Source of the DNA: Fragilariopsis cylindrus CCMP1102
Lineage: Eukaryota > Bacillariophyta > Bacillariophyceae > Bacillariales > Bacillariaceae
Direction of reading: 5' to 3'
Assembly: GCA_900095095.1 (NCBI GenBank)
Contig: FMBT01000502.1
Coordinates: 1-64,000 of the forward strand
DNA length: 64,000 nucleotides
The notes below the pieces were generated by a model. It was not told the DNA's origin. It saw nothing but the letters and a program-made list of their open reading frames with translations, and ran no database searches. A program made the translations under genes and the position numbers. Shown here in pieces: positions 11,401 through 23,634 of this stretch (within the stretch, counting starts at the first letter, position 1; the number at the start of each line of letters is the position of its first letter).

Positions 11401-14400
11401 ATGTACACCCCAACATTGATGAGATATTGCCGTAAAGAACACGGCAGAAAGCAACCACGACAATCACATGATGACGATGATGACGATGATGACGATCAGC
11501 AGCAAGAACTTCGATCGCATTGTGTTAGAAGAAGTAATTCATTGTTATCACTTATATCGGTGTTACTTGCAGTTGTAGTTATTGGATCAGGTATCTTTTT
11601 TACCAACACCCTTCGTACCAGCGGTGATATTCTTCGTCCAAGTCTTCGTTCGGGTAAAGAAAATGTTCATCCCATGATGATTGATACAACCATTACTAGT
11701 TCTAACAGCAACAACACCGCCACCGCAGAAGCTTTTGTCTTGTCCGTCAAGGATATCTACCAAGAATTATTACAGAAATATACGAAAGTTGTCAATGTCA
11801 GCGTCCATGAATATGAATATGAATATGACGGTTTCTATCTTGATAGCAACTACAGGAAGGACAATATGTTAGAACGCGAACTAAAAAGTTCAAAGAGCAG
11901 CAAGAGCAGCAAGAGCAGCAAGAGCAGTGAGATCAGCAAGAGCAGCAAGAGCAGCAAGAGCGGTAAGAGCAAGATAAAACGTCCAGTAATGAAACGCCCA
12001 GTAACGAAACGCCCAGTAACGAAACGTCCAACTAATACACCTACACCATTCGATACATTAGATATTGCAAGTGTTGATGGTCTTGCTGGACCACCTACTC
12101 AAAAGAGGACAAAAAAAAAGTTAATAGATGATCTTACAGGAGTAACAAAACGAATTTTAGGTATTGATGATGGTCAATCCCCCAATAGTGCTTTACAATC
12201 ACCCAATCCCTTTGAAGATTGTTCTGTGAATGTTGTTGTACCAAGAACAACCAATTGTATAAATGTATATCCTGATGGTATTCCTATACCTGTAACTACA
12301 TGTTATGAATATACGATTAGTATCTCAGATTATGGTGGATCTTGTAATGTAAATGACGCAAATGAATTAGTTACAGCAGAAATATTATTTGAGGAATATA
12401 CAGATGATCTTGCTTTTGTTGTTATATTAAGACCATCATCTGTACCAACATCTCATCCTAGCATACTAAGAGAGCCATCCAATCAACCAACATATCAAGA
12501 TCGTGGTAAATGTAAAAATTCACAGTTATTTCGTTTTGAAGGAAACCCCTTAAGGACATGTGATACGTATGTTGCAAAAAACCCATCAAGAGATGTGTAA
12601 AGCTGCAACCTGGTACCGGAAAGAAAGTTAGATTCTTTTGTCCATCAACATGCAACAAAAAGTGCAAGAATACCGACTCACCAACATCATCACCAACCGT
12701 TTTACGTGGTCCATGTGAAAATTCGGATTCATTTGGATTTGATGGCAATCCCTCAAGGACATGTGATACGTATGTTGCAAAGAAACCCATCAAGAGATGT
12801 GTAAAGCTGCAACCTGGTACCGGAAAGAAAGTTAAATTCTTTTGTCCATCAACATGCAACACAAAGTGTAAGACTACTGATTCACCAACATCATCACCAA
12901 CCGTCTTACGTGGTCCATGTGAAAATTCGGATTCATTTGGATTTGGAGGGAATTCCTCAAGGACATGCGATGCATACGTAGCTGAAAAGCCCACCAAGAG
13001 ATGTGCAAAGACACAACCTGGTACCAAACAAAAAGTCAAATTCTTTTGTCCCGCATTATGTACACGTAGATGCAAGAATACGAATTCCCCAACACTCTCA
13101 TCCTCTGTTACTCCTACAACATTAGCCTCTGATTCTCCATCCACAAGTTCAAGTGATACACCGTCCGCTTCACCACGTGATTTACCATCTTTTTTGCCAA
13201 CGCCATCACCCACTGTTTCCGCAAGCTCAGAACCCAGCTCTATTGCCGGTGGTGTTCCTAATTTTGAAATGAGTGCTATCCCCAGTTCTGTTCCGAGTGG
13301 TATTCCTAGTATGGAGCCAAGTTTGATTCCAAGTGCTACTCCTAGTATAGAGCTCACCGCATTACCGAGTGAGTCAATGAGCCCAACAAGTACGGAGCCA
13401 AGTTTGTTTCCAAGTGTTGCTCCGAGTTTAGAGCCAAGTGGGTTACCCAGCTCTATTCCAAATGGTGCTCCTAGCACCGCACCAAGTGTTGATCCGAGTT
13501 CTATCTCCAGTACATCATCTGCTCCAAGCGGAGCACCAAGGGTTAGCTCAAACCCGACTGGTGGGTCAAGTCTCAGTTCAGCTCCTAGTCGGTCGTCTGT
13601 TCAAAGTGGTGCGCCAAGTTTAAGCGCTAATCCTAGTCTTAGCTCTGCTCCAAACATATCTTCTGCTCCGAGTGTTATACCAAGTCATAGCTCAGTTCCG
13701 AGTGGTAACCCAAGTCTCAGTACTGCCCCAAGTACTGGTCCTATTTCTAGTATAAAGCCAAGTGAATCACCAAGTAAAAATCCCAGCTCTGGACGAACTT
13801 TACTGCCGAGTGCTGCATCCAGTTTCATCCCAAGTCTTTATCCGAGTACTGTCCCAAGCCTTGCTCAAAGTGATGATCCGAGTACTATTCCTAGCCTTGC
13901 TCCAAGTAATGATCCGAGTACTATTCCTAGCTCCAAGCCCAGCCTCGATCCAATCAGCGCTTTGATCTCTATCCCAAGTACTGTCCCAAGTACTGGTCCT
14001 AGTTCTAGTATAAAGCCAAGTGAATCACCAAGTAAAAATCCCAGCTCAGAACCAACTTTACTGCCGAGTGCTGCACCCAGTTTCAACCCAAGTTTTTATC
14101 TGAGTACTGTCCAAAGCCTTGTTCAAAGTGATGATCCGAGTACTATTCCTAGCCTTGCTCCAAGTAATGATCCGAGTACTATTCCTAGCTCCAAGCCCAG
14201 CCTCGATCCAATCAGCGCTTTGATCTCTATCCCAAGTACTGTCCCAAGTACTGGTCCTAGGTCAAGTTCAAAGCCAAGTGAATTTGAAAGTAAAAATCCC
14301 AGCTCAGAACCAACTTTACTGCCGAGTGCTGCAAGCACTGCCCCTAGCCTTGCTCCCAGTAAGGTTCCTACTTCGGATCCTAGTGCGGATCCAATCGCAG

Positions 14401-17400
14401 CACCAAGTGTTGATCCGAGTGCCTCTCCTAGCTCTGCTCCAAGTCTGGATCTGAGCGGCGCACCAAGTTATGTCCCAAGTTATGTCCCAAGTGCCATTCC
14501 AAGTACTGCTCCTAATTCCAGACCGAGTATCGAGCCCAGTCTTTCAACAAGTTCTCTTCCGAGTTCTGCTCCTAGTCTTTCATTTAGCTCTGATCCGAGT
14601 GGTGCACCAAGTTCCGTTCCTAGTCTTCTACCTAGCTCTAATCCGAGTAGTGCACCGAGTTCTGTCCCTAGTTTGGAACCCAACTCCATTCCAAGTTCCA
14701 TTCCGAGTGCTAATCTGAGCGGGGAGCCAAGTAATTTGCCCAGCTCTCTTCCAAGTGTAGTTCCAAGTGGTGGTCCTAGTTCTGATCCGAGCGGTCTTCC
14801 AAGTGGTAGTCCTAGTTCTGCTCCAAATTTTGACCCCAGTTATGCTCCAAGTCTTGACCCAAGCACAAGTCCCAGTCTTTCACCAAGTAGCTTGCCCAGT
14901 TTGGAACCAAGCTTATTGCCGAGTGCTGCACCAATTTCCATCCCAAGTCTTGATCCGAGCGCTGCCCCCAGCCTTGCTCCAAGTGGTGTTCCTAGCTCCA
15001 CTCCTAGTGTTGAGCCAAGTTCCATCCCTAGTCCCATCGCTAGTTCTTCGCCCAGTAGTCTACCCACCTTAAGTAATGCACCAACCACAAGTGCTGCACC
15101 TAGTTCTGTACCAACCAAAACTGCGGAACCAAGTGACAGTCTTGCACCCAGTTCCCTTCCAAGTCTTTCACCAAGCGCTACTCCTAGTTCCCTTCCAAGT
15201 CTTTCACCGAGTGCTGCTCCTAGTTCCCTTCACAGTCTTTCACCGAGTGCTACTCCTAGCTCTATCCCTAGTCTCGATCCGAGTGGAGCTCCGAGTCATG
15301 TCCCCAGTTCGAAACCGAGTTCAGTGCCTAGTGTTGTACCAAGTTCATTGCCAAGTCTTTTGCCGAGTATGGTACCAAGTTTTGTCCCGAGTTCGAAACC
15401 AAGTTCATTGCCTAGTACTGTACCTAGTTCTATTCCAAGTCAAATACCAAGTCTTTTGCCAAGTATGGTACCTAGCTCTATTCCTAGTCTTGATCCGAGC
15501 GGCGCACCAAGTTTTGTTCCGAGTTCAAAACCAAGTTCATTCCCTAGTGCTGTATTAAGTCAAAAGCCAAGTCTTGCACCAAGTATGGTACCAAGTGTTG
15601 TCTCAAGCTCAAAACCAAGCTCCCTACCTAATGCTGTTCCAAGTCAAAAGCCAAGTCTTTTGCCGAGTATGGTACCTAGCTCTATTCCTAGCTCTATTCC
15701 TAGCTCTGCTTCTAGCTCTGCTCCTAGCTTTGATCCGAGTGTTGCACCAAGTGCAACTCCTAGTTTGTCGGTCAGTGCTGCTCCCAGTATTTTATCAAGT
15801 TTCAGTCCAAGTCTTGCACCAAGTGGTGTTCCTAGCTTCACTGCTAGTGTTCATCCTAGCGGCGCACCTAGCTCCGTCCCCAGTTTGGCACCAAGTTCTT
15901 CGCCCAGTAGTCTACCAACCTTAAGTAATGCACCCACCACTAGTGCTGCACCTAGTTTTGAACCTACTGCAACTGCGGAACCAAGTGACAGTCTTGCACC
16001 CAATTCTCTTCCAAGTCTTTCACCAAGTGCTGCTCCTAGTTCCCTTCCAAGTCTTTCACTGAGTGCCGCTCCTAGTTCCATTCCGAGTTTTGTGCCAAGT
16101 GATGTTCCTAGCTCTGTTCCTAGTCTTGAGCCAAGTGGAGCTCCAAGTTCTGTCCCAAGTTCGAAACCAAGTTCATTGCCTAGTGCTGTATTGAGTCAAA
16201 AGCCTAGTCTTGCACCAAGTATGGTACCAAGTGTTGTCCCAAGCTCAAAACCAAGCTCCCTACCTAATGATGTTCCAAGTCAAAAGCCAAGTCTTTTGCC
16301 GAGTATGGTACCTAGTTCTATTCCTATCTCTGCTTCTAGCTCTTCTCCTAGCTTTGATCCGAATGGTCCCAGTGAGGTTCCTAGTTCAGATCCAGGTACA
16401 GCTCCAAGCGTTGATCCGATTAGCACTTTGATCTCTGTTCCAAGTACTACCCCAAGTACTACCCCAAGTACCGATCCTAGTTCAAGTTTAAAGCCAAGTA
16501 AATCACCAAGTAGGATTCCCAGCTCGGAACCAAGTTTATTGCCGAGTGCTGCACCCAGTTTCATCCCAACTCTTTATCCTAGTACTGTCCCTACCTTTGC
16601 TCCCAATGAGGTCCCTAGTTTAGATCCAAGTACAGCTCCAAGCGTTGATCCAAGTACTGCTCCTAGCTTCGACCCAACCGGCGCTCCGAGCTCTGTCCCA
16701 AGTACTGCTCCTAGTCTCAGAGCGAGCTTTATACCTAGCCTGTCACCAAGTTCTGTTCCTAGTTTCGAACCTAGCTTTTATCCAAGTAGTGCCCCAAGCT
16801 CTCTCCCTAGTGTGAGACCCAGCTCGATTCCTAGTTCCTTTCCTAGTCTCAATCCGAGCTTGAATCCGAGTGGGAAGCCTAGTGTTTTGCCAAGCTCAAA
16901 ACCCAGCTCTATTCCAAGTGGTGTTCCTAGTTTTGAACCAAGTGCTATCCCCAGTTTTATTCCAACTGCTATTCCAAGTATGGAGCCCAGTTTGTTTCCA
17001 AGTTCTGCTCCTAGTTTTGAGCCCACCGGATTACCTAGTGAGTCAATGAGTAGCTTGCCCAGTTTAGATCCAAGTCTTTCACCAAGTACGGAGCCAAGTT
17101 TGTTTCCAAGTGTTGCTCCGAGTTTAGAGCCAAGTGGGTTACCCAGCTCTATTCCAAGTGATGTGCCTAGCACCACACCGAGTGTTGATCCGAGTTCTAT
17201 CCCAAGTACAATTCCAAGCGGAGCGCCTAGTTGGGGAACTCGCCCAGTGACAGATACATTAATTACGACCAAAACGGCGAATGATAATGCGGTATCGGTA
17301 TGTTTCGTAGAATCCCTAAATTCTGCGACTGCAACAGCTCTTGCAACAGTGAGTACATCATCGCTTGATGTATCAACGGGAATAGCAGATGCTTCAGCAG

Positions 17401-17702
17401 AAACACGAGCAGTGTCTGAATCTGGAACAATAACAGCGACATCGACATCGACCGCAACAGTAACAGTTACCGGAAAACCGTCAGGAATAGCGCGTGCAAC
17501 AGCAACAGCAAAATCGACTGCTATAGCATATGGACCACCGAATGTTGAGGTATGTGCAGAAGTGACTGTAACTGCAACTGCAACAGCAACTGCAGCACCT
17601 TTGAGTTTTACAGACACAGATACTGATACCAAAAAAGTGTGTGCAAATGGATTCGCAACAGCTACATTAGAGCTTACAATAACTATCGATACTAGTTTGT
17701 AA
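11401..17702 (+). CDS. giant membrane-anchored Cys-rich / Pro-Ser repeat protein
   Basis: The first part (11401-12600) has an Asp run, one signal-anchor segment (LLSLISVLLAVVVIGSGIFF, about residues 48-67), SKSSKS repeats, an RPVTKRP basic stretch and a Cys-rich region. It ends in a TAA only because the first of three Cys modules lacks one base near 12578-12590; the second copy at about 12776 shows the intact text (KKPIKRCVKLQPG). The second frame is then open to 17702. The modules (about 60 residues, six Cys, ending FFCPSTC..KC) are followed by about 1,300 residues of xPSxxPS repeats and a Thr/Ala/Val-rich C-terminus with a few Cys. Such proteins are common in diatoms and are thought to be cell-wall or frustule associated. 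No enzyme domain. Internal 258-bp (86-residue) direct repeats begin at about 13751, 14009 and 14268. Confidence 0.75.
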
Positions 17703-18532
17703 CTTGATATTTATCATATTAGCTGTTTTTAGCAAGCCAGCAGTCGACCTACCATTTTACCACTATACATCTCTAGAAACTTTAAGTGCTCATTCTGTCG
17801 TTCCTCTTTATCTTTTACTGGCCTTATTCTACTAGTCGAGAGTTTCTTTCCAACTACTTATACCTTAAATATACAGTATGCGACTCAATCGTTGGTGCCT
17901 TACTTACTGATCGACGTTTCGATATTACTTGAAACATACTATAGCAGTCAACTGATTGTCCATCAGTAGGAATATTACAACGAAAATATCAATCGAAAAC
18001 CAATAGTAGGAATTCTATAGTAGTGTTACAGTATTTAAAGTTGGTGCTCGTCTCATTAAGTATGACAGTAACCGTTTTCAGCCTTAATGCAAGAGAGAGC
18101 AATAAGAATGCTCGTACAGATAGTAGAGTATGCTGTCATCCTATGTTTCTGCTCATTGATTTTTGTTGTTACTGTACAGTAGAGGAGAGTCATTTTCTTA
18201 ATATTCTCTCCATGTTCCCCTCTCTCCCCCAAAGCATCCAAATCATCCATTTTTTTATTTGACTTGATTGATTCACTCGACGCAACAACCAGGAGAGATT
18301 TTTTTTTGAATTTTAACCGCGCCGATGACATAAAAATGAAAATTGAATGACTTGACACTGACTGACTGACTCACTCACTCACTCACTCATCACACAACTG
18401 ATGCAGTACGTAATCAATGGACACACACAAGACATAAGAAACATTACAAATACAAATATTCGTTCCTTCTATTTGTAGCAATAGTAATATTTTTCTTTTG
18501 AAATAATCCTAAGTTACAGTCGTAGTCGTAGT
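17703..18532. other. intergenic between tandem plus-strand genes
   Basis: No gene seen. Contains short CACT/GACT repeats near 18357-18390. It should hold the 3' end of the Pro-Ser gene and the promoter of the epimerase gene. Confidence 0.4.
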
Positions 18533-19895
18533 ATGAAACTTCTTTGTACCGCTGGACGAATCCGAGGAGTCGTCGCGTCGTCGTTACAGAATACGTCTTC
18601 GTCGTCATTATTATCAAGAAGTAGAGCGAGTGTCGTAGTATTTCCATCATCATTAGTATCCGGACGATTCTCAACAATGAGTACTGATGATACTCAGTCA
18701 ACATCAATGTCATCCAAATCTAAATATTATACTATTGGTATAACAGGATCCACGGGTTTAATTGGTACAGCATTACAAAATGAGATACTGTCATTAGGAC
18801 AGGAACCCAATAAAGGTATTAATAGTGGCAGCATAAGTGGTGGTGGTGGTATTACTGTAAATGGTAAACCTGTCCGTATAATTACATTTCATAGAGGGAA
18901 CGAAGCAGAAATTTTGAATGATCCAAATTCCTTTTTTAATGATACAACATTTACTAAAAAAAAATCGATTACATGGAATCCATATGCTAATGCAAATACA
19001 AATAATGACGACAACGACAACGACAACGCTGTTACTATTGATACAACCGTTATACAACATTTAGATGCAATTATTCATTTAAGTGGTGAAAATATATCGA
19101 CTGGTGAAGGCATGTTAGCACCATTCGGTATCCGACCATGGACGGAATCGAAAAAAAAAGAAATTATTCATTCTAGAACAATTACAACATCGGCATTAGC
19201 ATCTGCTATCTCAAAAAGTGGAAATACAAATTGTGATTTTATAGTAGCCTCTGGTATTGGTGTATATGGGAATGATTATTTCAAAAATGATAATGATAAT
19301 GAAAATAATGAAAATGAAAAAGAAGCAGCGGATGAAACAATGGATATAACAAATACAACAGGATTTTTAGCTAATGTATCCAGATTATGGGAAGCAGCAT
19401 CCAAAATACCGGAACAAGCAGAAGGAAGTAATAGTAATAGTACTAGTACTAATCGTGTCTGTCAATTACGGAATGGTGTAGTATTATCCACACTTGGTGG
19501 TGCATTAGGGAAATTATATCCCATATTTTTGTTGGTGGTGGTGGTATTGTGGGTGATACGAATGGGAATCAATATTTTCCATTTATATCTAGTCGTGATA
19601 TGTCACGTGCAATCCTACATATATTACAAACATCCGAATTAAATGGTGTGATTAATATAAATGCACCCATTCCAGCAACAAATAAAGATTTTACTTTGGC
19701 AATGGGTATATCATGAATCGACCGGTAGTGATCCCATTTCCCAAAATTTGCTGTACAATTATTATTTGGTGAAATGGGAGAAGAAATTTTATTAGGTGGT
19801 ACAAAAGCCACACCCAAAAATTAGTAGATTCTGGTTTTCAATTTTTAGATCCAACTGTCAATGATGCGGTACGATTTGCTATTACAGGTGAATAG
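18533..19895 (+). CDS. SDR39U1/YfcH-type NAD(P)-binding epimerase, frame-disrupted at 3' end
   Basis: Starts MKLLCTAGRIRG; the Arg/Ser-rich first 45 residues look like an organelle-targeting leader. The Rossmann core has TIGITGSTGLIGTAL (about 62-76, glycine-rich dinucleotide loop), DAIIHLSGENI, RPWTESKKKEIIHSR, FIVASGIGVYG and RNGVVLSTLGGALGKL, all typical of the TIGR01777 epimerase family. The C-terminal DUF1731 part is present but in other frames: GEMGEEILLGGTKATPK and LVDSGFQFLDP run to a TAG at 19893-19895. Apparent indels: a missing T in the T5 run 19526-19530, one base near 19716, an extra A near 19746, and a missing A in the A5 run near 19818. The reaction is unproven in this family. 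Asn/Asp inserts occur as elsewhere in the window. Confidence 0.75.
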
Positions 19896-20699
19896 AGAAT
19901 AGTAATAATAGTAGTTAGTTAGTACGGTAGTGATTGATCTATTGATAATATTGATAATATTGATATATTGATATACTGAATGATAAATTTAAAAGCGTAC
20001 AAATACATAAATGTAGAAGAAAGTTTCTACTTTGGAGATTAATTCATTAATAGATATTTCTTTCAATTTTTATATCTATTACTATATCTCTAATTATTTA
20101 CCTTTTTCGTTTTCATAAATGTAGACAGTAGTAATAGATACTTGTGGTTTGACATTCATGGTGGTTGTGGTTGAGGTTGTGTTGTATTGCTTTGCTTCGT
20201 TTCTTTTTTTTTGTCTACTGCCTGTTCCTTTTGAGGAAAATATTCTGCATACGACGACAGCAAAAATATATCAAAAGTGGAATAATACTTCTAGTACAAC
20301 CAACGGCATCCAATAATAAATTTTACTCAATGACTTGGTTGAAGCTATGACATAAACCCAACAACAATAATTGTTGGGATATCTAGTACTTTAATAATAC
20401 AGCTTAGCCATCCAGTACATTATTATTTGTAAATGATTTACAATATTATTATCCTTTTTAAAAATATTTTCTACATCATCATCGCTTGAGATTTTCTTTT
20501 CCTCCGACTTCTTTTATTGTGCCTCTCTATAGCTCTTGACGACACGTTCGGATTCTTTGCTGGTCTTCCAAAACTAGACGCCAGCGAACTCTACAGGATG
20601 CAGAAATTAAGTTTGGATTAACTGCAATTGTAGTAGACTATTATGGCTGGCGCTATTACAGAAGAAGCTGGGGTAGACACGACTGGTCTTCGGTGTGTA
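19896..20699. other. intergenic, AT-rich
   Basis: No supported gene. Short open frames here have no family features. The last 150 bases before 20700 may be the decayed 5' part of the Pro-Ser relic that follows. Confidence 0.4.
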
Positions 20700-21430
20700 G
20701 CTGTTCTCACAACATTCACTGTTTCAGTTCGAGTTCCAGTACATCAATTGAGCCAAATTTAAATCTAAGTGATGAGCTGTGAGCTTTGCCGATTGATGTT
20801 CCCAGCTCGAGGCCCAGTATTCCATCAAGTTATCTTTCGAGTTTCATCCCAAGTCTTGACCGACCCAAGTGGAGCTCCCATTATCGAGCCAAGTGGTTTT
20901 CCTAGTGTTGACCAGAGTGGTTTTCTCAATGCTGTCCCGAGTGCTGAGCTTTGAGTTTCATCCCAAGTCTTGACCGACCCAAGTGGAGCTCCCATTATCG
21001 AGCCAAGTGGTTTTCCTAGTGCTGACTAGAGTGGTTTTCTTAATGCTGTCTCAAGTGCTGTACCCAGTACTATACCTACCGCAACGAATAAACCAATTAT
21101 AAGCGCTGTACCTAGTTCCATTCCAAAGTCTTTTGCCGAGTAGTATACCTGGCTCTGTCCCAAGTCTTGATCCGAGCGGGCACCCCCGAGCTCCGAACCG
21201 AGTGTATGTACTCTAGTGCTCTCTACCAAGTATTGAGCTAATATTATTGTGCCAAGTTCCAAAATACCGAGTCTCAATAAGCCAAGTCATTTTTCATCGA
21301 GTGATATTTTAAGCTCTGGTCCCCAGTCTTGATCCAAGCGGTACTACCCCAAGTTTATAGTCCCGAGTTTCAAACGCGAGTTCATTTTGCCTAGTACTAC
21401 ACCAAGTAAGAGCTGTACCAAGTTAAATAC
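20700..21430 (+). pseudogene. decayed Pro-Ser repeat gene relic
   Basis: Fragments of the xPSxxPS repeat (for example DPSGAPIIEPSGFPS at about 20869-20913) run through this stretch in all three plus frames, broken by several stop codons and many indels. The DNA words (CCAAGT, CCTAGT, GAGCCAAGT) are those of the large gene at 13-17.7 kb. A segment of about 65 bp (TTTCATCCCAAGTCTTGACC onward) occurs twice, at about 20845 and about 20947, so a further local duplication happened inside the relic. Unlike the other frame-broken genes here, this one carries many independent nonsense and length changes, so it is a true relic. Confidence 0.7.
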
Positions 21431-22286
21431 CAAGTCAAAAGTTAAGTCTGTATACTACGTATCAATAGTAGTCCTAGTGCCACTAATATTCCTTTCTTTT
21501 TCTTCTTCTTCTTCTTCTTTTTAGCTGTCATTTTGGTTGTTGTTGCTATTGTTGTTGTTATTGTTGCATTAGAACAAGTAATACAACGAGTTTGTTATCG
21601 TACTATTAATGCTATCATTTTTTGTACTTGTATTTGTATATGTATTGCATATTCCATTATTACTATTGCTTCCGTCGTGCTGATGTTTGATGGTGGTTCT
21701 TCTTCTTCTTCTTCTTCTTCTTGATGCAGATTAATAACATTAAGTAAAAACTTACTTAACGTACGCAATCCATTATAACATAGTAGTGTAGTTTAATCAT
21801 TACAACACACATTCCCTCTTACTTCTTAAATGGATGATAAATGAATAATACAGTATGATGATCATAATAAAATAATAAATCCCAAAAATTTGATGAGATG
21901 ATGTAGCAAGATCAAAGAAATACATCATAATGCATTTAGATATTTTCTACAAAAAATGTACAGTACACTAAAATGGTAGATCAATGGTTGTAGTTATTTC
22001 TTTTTATTTTATTTTTATTTTGCGTCACAATGGACGGGCTGGGCAACACAGCCAGTGTATCTTCTTTGTCCCATGTATGTATGAATAATATGTAATATAG
22101 ATATAAATATGAGGTGCATTGTACCTCTTTCCTAAAGATTGTTTCACAGTTCTCTGTTTCTGTACTACTTTCAATGCTTCATCAATATTGTTGATGTTTC
22201 TTTGGTATTGTTTATATTCAGTTCTGTACATAACAATTTCTTTCTTGTCATTAGTTATTGATGTACCATATATGCATTGCTATAAC
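21431..22286. other. intergenic with microsatellites and a dispersed repeat
   Basis: TTC/TCT runs near 21495-21520 and 21700-21722. A segment starting TGCGTCACAATGGACGGG at 22021 recurs with changes at 29864. A hydrophobic plus-strand frame at 21533-21724 ends in a Ser run and shows no family features, so I do not call it. Confidence 0.4.
22021..22135. repeat. dispersed repeat, copy 1
   Basis: The first about 55 bases align well with 29864-29918 (shared TGCGTCACAATGGACGGG, CCAATGTATCTT/CCAGTGTATCTT). Similarity then weakens. It could be the end of a mobile element; no ORF or terminal repeat identifies it. Confidence 0.4.
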
Positions 22287-22441
22287 TTACAATTTCTTGG
22301 ATTTCTTCTTGACTTGTTTCCTTGTTTTCTTGGTACTCTTTTTCTTTTGTCTCTTTGTAGTTGGTGAATTTGTGGGAGAAGTTGTTGGAGGCTTTGTGGG
22401 TACATCAGTTGGCTTTTTGCTTGGGAAATTAGATGGCTGGT
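22287..22441 (-). pseudogene. C-terminal piece of a Pro-Thr/Lys-rich protein
   Basis: On the minus strand 22441 to 22287 reads a coherent tail: FPSKKPTDVPTKPPTTSPTN followed by a Lys-rich end (KRQKKKSTKKTRKQVKKK) and TAA. Just upstream, two stops interrupt similar text (SSETPNQ). The bases above 22465 also reappear near 23865. It is either the last exon of a broken gene or a relic. Function unknown. Confidence 0.35.
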
Positions 22442-23088
22442 CTCATTATTGGTTGGGGGTTTCTGATGATTGATGCTTTACTATCTGTAAATATCTTGTG
22501 TCTTCGTTTTCTTGTTTGTTTTATTGAAATTATGTGCTTTTGCTAATCTGAATTTGAAAATGTCATGCATTTTACTGTACGTTTGCTAGCGTAGCCGGTA
22601 CGGTACAGTAGTGTTTTTTATTTTGTTTCCTTTCTTTTCCGGAAAAAGCTTTCAAATCTTCTCTTTCCTCTATTTCGCGCTACCGTTTATTAGCGCATTC
22701 TTTTACGGAAAAAAGCTGTTGTTTTTTAATTAGAGTGCTCATTTCCTATATTCTTCTTTTTTTATCACTTCTTTTTCGCTCTAGCAGTTTAGCGCTACCA
22801 GTTTAGTATCGGCAATACTGTACGGTACAGTACACGGTTATTTTGAGACAAACACAAGCAAATAATCGAAACAAGCATAATATATATATTCATACTTTTT
22901 GTCGACAGCAATACAAGCCGTATCGCACCGTGACCGTACCCCCAAGACGTTCCTACCGTACCGTTTCAAGAACACGACGTATCGAACGATTTTCAGTACA
23001 CAAAACAAGCGAAATACTTCGTAAATAAACGAAAAAATACAATACAGTATTTCTATTTATTATTTCGTTCATCAACACCGGTATCACG
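22442..23088. repeat. repeat module A and promoter region
   Basis: From about 22465 to 22810 the DNA matches, with changes, 23865-24130 and in part 24160-24320 (shared words: GTTTGCTAGC, TTCAAATCTTCTCTTTCC, TTAGCGCATTCTTTT, GGAAAAAAGCTGTTG). The right part precedes the Cys-protein gene at 23089 and probably holds its promoter. Confidence 0.55.
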
Positions 23089-23634
23089 ATGGAGAACACG
23101 GCACTCAACGGCACCACCAACGCCACCAAGAATCAAGAATGGAAGACGAAGAAAGGATACGGTCCCAGCCTCGTTGCTGTATCCCTTGCGCTCCTACTTT
23201 CCTTGTATGCGGGTGGTTATCTTCGTAGTGGCACTAATCTTCCTCCTTCCCTTCATCGTGATGAGAAGGGGATGACGAACGCTGTGGCATCATCCTCGTC
23301 CACGTCTCTCGTGGGTTCGGGTACCGCACAAGGAGGATCCAGCTCACGCTGTGATGGTTTTGGTTGTATTATTTCGGCTTATGTGGAGAAATTCTTCAAC
23401 GAAGAATGTGATAAATGTCTTAATTTTTTTGAAAACGCTCAACAATTAACCCGAAAGGAACAGTCTTCATTGTGTCAAGAAATAGTGTCGTTAGTTGTAG
23501 GCAACAACGACCTCTCCGAGGAGCAGGAGAAGGATGGGTTGGCATATTGTACGTTGGTATTAATGCCGTGTGCATCATCCACAGCCACACCATCGGAGTG
23601 TTGCCAACAACAATCAAAAGGCTTGTGTTCCTAG
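23089..23634 (+). CDS. small anchored/secreted Cys-rich protein
   Basis: An intact 181-residue frame, more GC-rich than its surroundings and without homopolymer inserts. The N-terminal 25 residues are hydrophilic; one hydrophobic segment (SLVAVSLALLLSLYAGGYL, about 27-45) makes it a signal-anchored or secreted protein. After a Ser/Gly linker the lumenal part has nine to ten cysteines, including RCDGFGC, EECDKCLNFF, YCTLVLMPC and ECCQQQSKGLC, spaced as in a disulfide-bonded helical domain (saposin-like pattern possible, not proven). Family not recognised. The different base composition may reflect expression level or origin; I cannot tell which. Confidence 0.65.
   Translation: MENTALNGTTNATKNQEWKTKKGYGPSLVAVSLALLLSLYAGGYLRSGTNLPPSLHRDEKGMTNAVASSSSTSLVGSGTAQGGSSSRCDGFGCIISAYVEKFFNEECDKCLNFFENAQQLTRKEQSSLCQEIVSLVVGNNDLSEEQEKDGLAYCTLVLMPCASSTATPSECCQQQSKGLCS

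Noticed and set aside
12576-12600. Programmed ribosomal frameshifting as a general explanation of the breaks
   Set aside because: The sites share no common slippery heptamer or stop context and differ in direction; homopolymer indels fit better.
13865-17632. Minus-strand frames with LGxxLG repeats
   Set aside because: They are the antisense of the Pro-Ser codons; composition is fully explained by that repeat.
22843-23028. Arg/Thr-rich 61-residue frame
   Set aside because: It lies in the probable promoter of the 23089 gene and shows no conserved motif.
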